Positions 38,001 to 43,100 of a DNA stretch of 45,930 nt are shown here, one piece after another. The notes beneath the pieces were generated by a model. The model searched no databases, was not told the DNA's origin, and worked only from the letters and a program-made list of their open reading frames with translations. Position 1 is the first letter of the stretch. The number at the start of each line of letters is the position of its first letter. A program made the position numbers and the translations under genes. Source of the DNA: Flavobacteriaceae bacterium (GTDB lineage: Bacteria; Bacteroidota; Bacteroidia; Flavobacteriales; Flavobacteriaceae); assembly GCA_947446865.1 (NCBI GenBank), contig CANFHX010000022.1, positions 1 to 45,930 of the forward strand, given 5' to 3'.

Positions 38001-40084
38001 TGACAGGTACGCAATTCCGTGCATTAGTATCGGATGCTAATCCTTGTGTTGGTGTTACTTCTAGTGTTGTTACATTAACGGTTAGTCAACCAGCAGCTCC
38101 AGTGTTTACTCCAGCAGCTCCATCTGTTTGTATTGGTAGTGTTAATGCATTATCTGTGTCTTCAGCTTCTTTTGCTCAAAATGGAGTAATCGGAACAGGT
38201 ACAGTTGCAAATACTACAACTACACCATTTAAAGGGTTCTGGGGAGGAAGTAAAGCGCAATATATATATACTGCTGCTGAATTATCAGCTTTAGGATATG
38301 TTAATGGAACTATTATTACTTCTATAGGTTTTGATATTGCGGCTTATTTAAGTCCATATACATTTAATGGTTTTAACATTGCAATGAAGAATTCAACTGC
38401 AACGGTTTCAGCCGCTGCTTTTGAAACAGGTATGACAACAGTTAAAGCACCTACCAATTATGTATTAACCGGTGCAGCACCATTTACTGCTACGTTACCG
38501 TTAGATACTAACTTTACTTGGGATGGTACTTCTAACTTAGTGGTACAATTCTGTTTTAACAATGTTAATAGTGGTGGGTCTAGTACTAATTCAGCAGACG
38601 TAAAATCAACTACGACTGCCGCTACCCTTACTACTTATTATACTGCAGATAATACTGCTACGGTATGTTCTACTGCTTCTGGAACTACTTCAACAACAAG
38701 ACCAAACATGCGCTTCGGTGTAATTAGTGGTACTTTAACTTGGAGTCCAACAACAGAATTATATACTAATGCAGCTGCTACTACAGCTTATACAGGTGGA
38801 ATGGCTACTACAGTTTATACTAAGCCAACTGCTAATAGAACGTATACTGTTACAGCAACCAATTTACTTGGATGTTCTAACACTGCTTCTGTTACGGTTA
38901 CTATTTTAGCGCCTTCTACTTTAGGTTCTATTACACAACCAGCTGTTACTTGTTCTGGATCTCCAACGACATTCAATTTAACAGGTTTAGTCGCTAACAG
39001 TACTTCTACTCTTAATTATACTATTAATGGTGTTGCTCAAACAGCAGTTACCGGTGTAGTTGCAGATGCTTCTGGAAACGCTTCGTTTACAGTTTCTTTA
39101 CCAGCGGTTAACAACGGTAAAACTTTAGTAATTACAACTATTAAAAGAACCGATTTAACGCCAAATTGTCCTACAACTATTACAGCTAATAACACTTTAG
39201 TTATTGCAGTACTTCCATTAGTTACTTATTTTGCTGATGCAGATGGGGACGGTTTTGGTAACAATGCAGTTACGCAAGTAAGTTGTCAAGGTGCACCTAC
39301 TGGTTTTGTATTAAACAATGCAGATTGTGATGATGCTAATCCTGCTATTCATGCAATGGTACCTTACTATGTAGATGCTGACGGGGATGGATTCGGATCT
39401 GTTATTACAACTAGTTACTGTACTGCTACAACCCCAGCGGGTTATTCAGCAAACAATTTAGATTGTAATGATACTGTTTACAGTACCACTAACATTTGTC
39501 CTTCGGTAGTTAATTTAAAATTCAACATCGAGGGTTACTATAGCGCAGCTACACAATCTATGGTTCCAACTAAATTCAATCAAGGATTTGCTGGTGCAAC
39601 TAGCACGGATGTAGATGATGTTACAGTAGAATTAAGAACTGTTGCAAATGGTACTCTAGTAGATACAGCAACTGCTGCATTAAAAACTAACGGTACAGCG
39701 GTAGCTACTTTTGCTACTGGAGCTGCAGGATCTTTCTACTTAGTGGTTAAATACAAAAACGCTATTGAAACTTGGAGTGCATTACCACAAACTGTTGGTC
39801 TTACACCTTTAACTTACAATTTCACTAATGCAGCTAATAAAGCTTTTGGTGCGAATATGGTTCAAGTTACACCTGGTGTATATGCATTCTACTCTGGAGA
39901 TATTAATCAAGATACCAATATTGATAACTTAGATTATTCTGTATGGGAAGAAGATGTAAACAACTTTATGTCGGGTTATTATCCAACAGACTTAAATGGA
40001 GATGGTAATGTGGATAATTTAGATTATTCTATTTGGGAAACCAATTCAAATAACTTTATTTATTCAATCAACCCATTTAATTAG
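26030..40084 (+). CDS. Giant secreted multidomain adhesin-like protein with GEVED, Ig-like and dockerin-like domains
   Basis: 4684 aa, extracellular. A long basic start and hydrophobic core (about 25-38) with cleavage after VQG40 form the signal peptide. Then: a beta-helix-like region with recurring NTVxNI/NNIIxxL motifs (41-800), ending DIGADEW; an IPT/TIG domain (805-897); many Ig-like modules with YQWQ; three copies of a module containing YVWDGVSNIIV-like motifs (about 972-1245, 2524-2804, 4021-4294); three GEVED domains (1708-1881, 2137-2311, 3277-3437, with GEYEEYTINL or GETEDYLINV); two calcium motifs DADGDGFG (Asp4403 and Asp4449 on); and a final dockerin-like module with two full EF-type loops from Asp4624 and Asp4654. 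No type A or B T9SS sorting domain is seen, so secretion and anchoring are open. Thr, Ala, Ser and Gly dominate. The following gene starts 33 bases after its stop. Confidence 0.9.
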   Translation: MMNDYNSLSSGLFASLKRTIQKKATWLLFFVLFSFISVQGQVTVAGAVTGNGTYTTLSAAFAAIPVAQVGANITVTITGNTSEPATGATLVAGTWTSLTIAPSGGSWTVSGAATAALPLITFNGSDKVTVNGGGNLTFSNTTVSSTSGTSTLKLTGDATYNTFNNVTILGSANGATGTNTGNVWISTGTTTGNDFNSFQSCKFGPAGTNLPGQLIVANGSTTSTTIENSNITINNCEFSDYFQAATASAAIYMSTGNTAWTVTNNKIFQTAARTITTAQTDYGIYMVNAGTTALGESFVITGNTIGYASNSGTGTMTYASAATAGGFTGINFSASAASTTTNSITNNIISDIQWTSTAGSTFTGIAASGLANTTTGAVFNVTGNTVRNIATVTTTGTMIGIYAGYAPTTSISTNTVNNITRTGSGTIYGIQYAGGATTTDTLNANTVSNIANNNTSSASSLYAIYSGSSSANEIWTNNIIDGLSSLSTGAIPVYGIYSSTATTGNKTCQNNIVRNLTLPASSTGSMFGIRIGYLGATNIFSGNTIYNFSGATSIYALYVGGTSAATVTVENVFNNKIYGLSSSAAAAGVYGITIAGGITNNVYNNIIGNLSSPAANSTISLVGIFLSAGTTNNVYYNTVNISGSSSGVNFGSAAVFASATPTSIDMRNNVFVNTASANGTGRAVAFQRSAAALTNYATTSNNNLFYGTSGAYYDTTTVYAPGAFQALVTPRETASKFQNLAFASTTGADASFLHFADGAINLAGGFAASIAGYTTDFDGNTRDASTPDIGADEWNNGVIVAPTITNYSTAYSPFAPFYLCSNGGSVVTITGTSLDVVTSVLFNGSAGVTLPGTITAQSATSLTVTAPADVVDGVIRVVNPAGSGDSVATFTTALPPTVGVSSAATICSGTSTSLVATGANTYAWTPSTGLNGTTLDTVTATPTTSTTYTVTGITTAGCKATNTVSVTVNPTPSAITIAKNPALVCLGGVSTLTATGGLVGGAMLGTVGTGLLLTSATSQPTAFDNRWTNDWRQTIYTAADLTAAGLSAGNITSLAYNVTTLGDAATNANLNIKIGATTLSVFPTTSYAATTGFTNVYGPSTYTHTASGWQTITFTTPYVWDGVSNIIVNLTMDGANATNNTISYYTVTPGITSIYTTAGYTAGVTTTGSTSTTRIDTRFAGTNSTPTTLAWTPTTDLYSNVGATTAYAGQNLATVYTNSLTPQTYTVSATLGACSSTANVTVTPTALPTIEAIGTTNCGTAGSAITATGGVSYAWSPSTGLNGTTGASVTASPAATTTYTVTGTDANGCVNTTTALVTVNNPVAIAAAGQPANVVALIGDPASFTVTATGTGLTYQWQINDSTGWVDIVGATAATYSMATTTLDQNNYQFHCIVSGTAPCTPVTSNAANLGVGTVSIVSQPAAQTICSNNTATFSVVAGGDILSYQWQYSTNGTVWTDLLSADATTASITLSGLTAANSLAQYHCVLNAGQITSNPALLTVSDAIVMGTQPTSQTVCSTATSVTFTAAATGTGLTYQWQMSTNGASWTNVTGATATTYTIANPTIALNGRQYKVIVTGVSPCSTVISDVATLTVTGVTVSTSAATICVGAPITLSAVYTGAPGTTTSTWACATNGSGATTAVSGDSATVTPTAAGTYVYTFTTNGSCSFAPTVSVTVNPLPIITAVTATPAAICSGATVNLAATSISNGPTTTATYAAPPAVTYPTSDEDFASIVIKQGTTTILSNTSANNSLVGTLGTATGTAGSYSNFTSFGAFALTAANAYTFTVASSTSATAYSNALAIYIDYNRNGVFTDANELVYTSAATTSGAHSENGSFTVPANVSAGYTRMRVISNEGLITSPTQAVAYGEYEEYTINLLGNVSASYAWSWNSTPAVTAATGTTTITNTSGAAVTQAFTATATIAATGCTNAATTTAVTINTTIPAPTATNSVQCGSQTPTCSVTGTGTTGNKFKWYTVATAGTALTGQIASTLVGYPVATTTTFYVAEVSADGLCESPRTAVTVTASTPYPFTLSTTATTNCSGSASLTPVTIATNGGYTSYSWTNAATVTGNETTGWMFSPTATTTYTVTATDGLCSATANVVVTPVALPNVTIAASAAAVCIGVPTTLTALSIGFGPTTSATYTAPPAVTYPTSDEDFASIVIKQGTTTILSNTSANNSLVGTIGTATGTAGSYSDFTSFGPYALTAGQAYTFTATSSTSATAYYNALAIYIDYNRNGVFTDANELIYTSAATTSGAHSENGSFTIPAGVSAGYTRMRVISNEGLISSPTQAAYYGEYEEYTINLLGNAPSTFACTWNDPAATTGNTLTVSPTTTTPYTVYAYNGATGCTGSATSTVTVYPFPLAPTATNASQCGTRVPTIAVADANGYTLPTFKWYADATTTTALQTSTSTTYTTSVSATTTFYVSVVSPGGCESPRTAVTTTVMAPAVLTVSPAVTICAGGSTTLNVSGAVSYVWTPALGLNGTTSASVIATPSATTTYSVTGVDSNVCTTAAATVTVTVAAYPSALSITQGAASVCTNAVMSLTANGGTIGGSGLATIGTGTALTVSYSYPTAFANYWYHNWQQYLFTAAELNAAGITTAGSISSLKFNISGLQDTSAAITDYNVKIGSTSSTALTGFSTNGLTNVYGPAAVTPVVGLNTITFSTPYVWDGVSNIIVDIRQSEAYGSANATTYYTTTTNNSVLYAYDSANNAAFWTSAPIGTTSTSRPNITFGYSTVNPTAVTWSPTTDLYTTAAATTAYSGANASVVYTHPTGPITYTATAANGACTTTATTTVTPIALPVFTVSSDVTICSGTATTLEALGSGFTYVWSPALGLNGTTSASVSASPAVTTTYTVEATDIATGCKATRLVTVTVINSGAILTVGTTTTQTVVPGQTTTFTVATASGAAYTYQWQVNDGSGWVTLSNAGNYAGVTTATLAVANIDATFDNYHYQCLVTGAAPCTTLTPVVATLNVSNTGFASQPLDVTMCNSGAAAFSITTSGDEPFSIQWQMSTDNGLNYADIANGLNANGLTFAGIDQLTLNVSGITLANNGVKFTCIVNSYITSNPGTLTVKAPVVITTQPTDQAVCINGGIATFTAVATGDELSYQWQYSTNGSTWSNYTGTDATTASISIVNPAPSAEGTQYHVIVSGNAVCSNVTSANATLHINNPTITAAPSAVSVIRGNTATFTVTASAATSYQWQSSATLNGTYANVVDATPLGNTYSGATTASLSVITSGATVLGAGNFYRSIANNNGCYVTSTGALLTVTDYCVSGATSVADEEISNVTFGSLNNSSTCGDVAPGAGSTAYFYSNYTNGNGAPQPADVIRTAVVPFSVTQSTCGGSYSNKFAIFIDWNQDGDFADADETVFQPATASVGNNTQTGTITIPASATLGITRMRVVNVETTGTVLACGTYTWGETEDYLINVLPTPPCDGTPAAGIASVASASMCYGSGTNVVLNGSTTGVTGIAYQWYYSANGTSFAPVSGATTTTLATGNLTGDAYYYCTVTCTNSALSANSNTITITVSNPLVTGTTPGGRCGTGTVVLGAAGNAGATINWFAALNGGSPIATGTSFTTPSITATTTYYAQASAGGTAQVSNNGVPLYTTTTTNTGLVLDITTASTLTSLDVFSTNAGTVTMKLVNSAGTLVAGPTSGTVIAGTIATPQTINLGWTLPVGTGYKILVTSQTGALGYSSGAFPSPLGNGVGTIVTGATSTGTTTLNYFLYNLRTTSACQSARTAVIATVDPTPTATISYAGAPFCNNAAVGSVTLNGTNAYTGGTYTSTSGLSLNGTSGAIDPSTSTPGTYVVTYTTNPTTYCTPQTATTTVVINESVLYSGFTYASATYCNNSGIVTPTITGTPGAFTVSPSGLTVNATTGAINFATATPGTYTVTNTVTACNNNSVSNATVIVYPAVVITTQPTLAIVCASTSTSMTVAATGTNVVYQWQMSSNGTTWSNVTDGGAYSGATTATLALTAVTATMTGTQFRALVSDANPCVGVTSSVVTLTVSQPAAPVFTPAAPSVCIGSVNALSVSSASFAQNGVIGTGTVANTTTTPFKGFWGGSKAQYIYTAAELSALGYVNGTIITSIGFDIAAYLSPYTFNGFNIAMKNSTATVSAAAFETGMTTVKAPTNYVLTGAAPFTATLPLDTNFTWDGTSNLVVQFCFNNVNSGGSSTNSADVKSTTTAATLTTYYTADNTATVCSTASGTTSTTRPNMRFGVISGTLTWSPTTELYTNAAATTAYTGGMATTVYTKPTANRTYTVTATNLLGCSNTASVTVTILAPSTLGSITQPAVTCSGSPTTFNLTGLVANSTSTLNYTINGVAQTAVTGVVADASGNASFTVSLPAVNNGKTLVITTIKRTDLTPNCPTTITANNTLVIAVLPLVTYFADADGDGFGNNAVTQVSCQGAPTGFVLNNADCDDANPAIHAMVPYYVDADGDGFGSVITTSYCTATTPAGYSANNLDCNDTVYSTTNICPSVVNLKFNIEGYYSAATQSMVPTKFNQGFAGATSTDVDDVTVELRTVANGTLVDTATAALKTNGTAVATFATGAAGSFYLVVKYKNAIETWSALPQTVGLTPLTYNFTNAANKAFGANMVQVTPGVYAFYSGDINQDTNIDNLDYSVWEEDVNNFMSGYYPTDLNGDGNVDNLDYSIWETNSNNFIYSINPFN
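31154..31673 (+). repeat. 520-bp internal duplication, copy 1 (GEVED module)
   Basis: This segment encodes the first GEVED domain and matches 32441-32960 almost base for base at the same length with no indel. For example, the 70 bases after 31181 are nearly identical, including synonymous positions. The rest of the gene is much more divergent between modules, so the copy is recent or kept alike by gene conversion. Confidence 0.85.
32441..32960 (+). repeat. 520-bp internal duplication, copy 2 (GEVED module)
   Basis: Second copy of the duplicated GEVED segment, 1287 bases after the first. The third GEVED domain of the protein (from about 35860) is clearly diverged and not part of this duplication. 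Confidence 0.85.
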
Positions 40085-40117
40085 TCTATAAAATAAATAA
40101 CATTAATAATTAATAAT

Positions 40118-43100
40118 ATGAAATCAAAAATCAAGAATAAGAGTTTCCTTACTGGTTTGATAATGATGTTCTTAATGATGTTTACGGTTACTAGTTATTC
40201 CCAGTCTTGTACTGGGAATAAGGTAACAGTAACGCTTCAAAACATTACTAATCCTACCTCTACAACTCTAGAGTTCGATGTTTATGTATCCAATACAGGG
40301 AGTACATCTTTAAAGTTGGCTGCCCTTCAAGGAGCAGTGATTTATAACGCAGGAATGCTACCTACAGGAGCTACAGGTACTTTTACCTGTATTACACAAC
40401 CTTCACAAACGGGTAATTTTCCTAACTTTACTAATTTATCTCCAACCCAAGTTTTACATACTGTTGCTTCGCGACAGTTAAAATGGACCAATACAGCTGT
40501 TGCTTTATCAAGCGGTAATACCGTTAATTTACCAGCTAATACGCCAATGAAGTTTGCACGTTTTAGATTCACTAGTGATATTCCATGGGCATTAAGTACT
40601 GCTGCTACTCTAACCGAGCAATATTCTGTTCGATCAGGTTACACTCAGTTTGCAGCTACTGTTTATTGTAATACCAATATTAGTTCAACGGCTTTATCTT
40701 CATCTGCTGCAGGCACTTTAGTTTGTAATGATGAATTTAACACACCATATTCTATTATGTTGAATCCACAAAGTTGTGCTTTAGCAAGTCAAACGGCTTC
40801 TAGCCCAGTAACTTGTTTTGGAGCAAACAATGGTAGTTCTACAATTACTTTGTCACCATTGCCTTCAATAGCAGATATTATGTATACTGTTGATGGTGGT
40901 GCTTCTCAAAGTCTTACTCTAGCTAACGGAGTATTTACAGTTACCGGCTTAACCGCTGGAACACATACTGTTGTTGTTTCTAATGTAGGATGTTCAAATG
41001 TAACTGCAACAGGAGTAATGGTGGGTGGCCCAACAACATTGGTAGCTTCTACTAATGCTGCTCCAATTGCTTGTTTCAATGGATCTACTACAATTAACGT
41101 TTCTGCTACAGGTGGAACTGCTCCTTACACAGGAACAGGTTCTTTCACGGTTAGTGCTGGAGCATATTCTTATACAGTAACGGATGCTAACGGATGTAGT
41201 ACAACTACAACTGGAACAGTGGCACAACCAACAGTATTAGCAGCTTCTTCTAATGCAAGCGCAGTTGCTTGTAATGGAGGAACAGCTTCTGTAACAGTAA
41301 CTGCTACAGGCGGAACTGCTCCTTACACTGGAACAGGCTCTTTCTCAGTTAGTGCTGGCGACTATTCTTTTACAGTAACCGATGCTAACGGATGTACTTC
41401 AACTACATCAGGAACAGTAACGCAACCTACGGTATTAGTAGCTTCTTCAAGTGCAGGTACAATTACTTGTAACGGAGGAACTACACCAGTAGTTGTAGCC
41501 GCTGAAGGCGGAACTGCTCCTTACTCAGGAACTGGTTCTTTCGCACATGCTGCTGGAACTTATTCTTACACAGTAACGGATGCTAATGGATGCACGAATT
41601 CTACAACTGGAACTATTTCAGTTACTCCTAACTTTACAATTACCTTAACTTCTGCTGCTGGTACTAATGCACAAACTAAATGTGTTACTACTGCAATAAC
41701 TAGCATTACTTATGCTGTTACAGGAACTGTTACAGGGGTTGCAGCATCTGGATTACCAACAGGGGTAACTGGTACGTATGCTACTGCTACTAAAGTTTTC
41801 ACAATTAGTGGTACACCATCTGTATCTGGAATTTTTAATTATACAATAACTGTTACCGGAGTATGTGGTACCTTAACTACAACAGGAACAATTAATGTGG
41901 ATACTAAATCAGTAGCTGGAACTATTTCAGGAGCCGCTACAGTTTGTTCTGGAGCTAACAGTACTGCTTTAACTTTAGCAGGAAGCACTGGAAACATCCA
42001 ATGGCAATCTGCTTCACCATTAGCTACTAGCACTTATTCTAATATTGCTGGAGCTACTGCAGCTACTTATACTTCTACTGACATAACAGCAACTACGTTC
42101 TACAAAGCAGTTGTTACAAATGGTGTTTGTGCTGCTGCAACTACAACTGCTGCAGTTGGAGTTACAGTAAATCCTTTATCAGTTGCTACTTCTATTACAG
42201 GAGCTGGAAGCACTTGTTTTGGAACTGCTAAAGTACTAACATTAGCTACAGGATATACAGGAACCATCCAATGGCAAACTTCTACAGATGATATTACTTA
42301 TAGTAATATTGCAGCTGCTACAGCAGCTACGTATAGTGTTGCCGCAACTACCGTTGCAGGTACTTACTACTACAGAGCGGTAGTATCAAGTGGAGTTTGT
42401 AATTCTGATATTACGGATTCAGTTATAGTTACAGTAGATCCTAAATCAGTAGCCGGAACTATCTCAGGTGCCGCTACAGTTTGTACAGGAACTAACAGTA
42501 CAATTTTAACTTTAACAGGAAGTACAGGAAGCATCAAATGGCAATCTGCTTCACCATTAGCAACTAGTGTTTATGCTAACATTGCTGGAGCTACTGCAAC
42601 TACTTATACAGCTACTGACTTAACAGCAACTACTTTCTACAAAGCAGTTGTTACAAGTGGTACTTGTGCTGCTGTAACTACAACTGCTGCAGTTGGAGTA
42701 ACAGTTAGCCCTGCTGCAGTTGCTACTTCTATTACAGGAGCTGGAAGCACTTGTTTTGGAACAGCTAAAGTTTTAACATTAGCTACAGGATATGTAGGAA
42801 GCATCCAATGGCAATCTTCTACAGATGATATTACTTATAGTAATATTGCAGCTGCTACAGCAGCTACGTATAGTGTTGCCGCAACTACTGTTGCAGGTAC
42901 TTACTACTACAGAGCGGTTCTATCAAGCGGAGCTTGTGATTCTAATACGACAGATTCAGTTTCAGTTTTAGTTAGTCCTAAATCAGTAGCCGGAACTATT
43001 TCTGGTGCCGCTACAGTTTGTACAGGAGCTAATAGTACTGCATTAACTTTAGCAGGAAGCACTGGAAACATCCAATGGCAATCTGCCGGATCAGCTACTG

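Noticed and set aside
39500..40084. T9SS sorting domain at the end of the first giant protein
   Set aside because: No YPNP-type or gliding-type C-terminal domain is seen; the end is a dockerin-like EF-hand pair.
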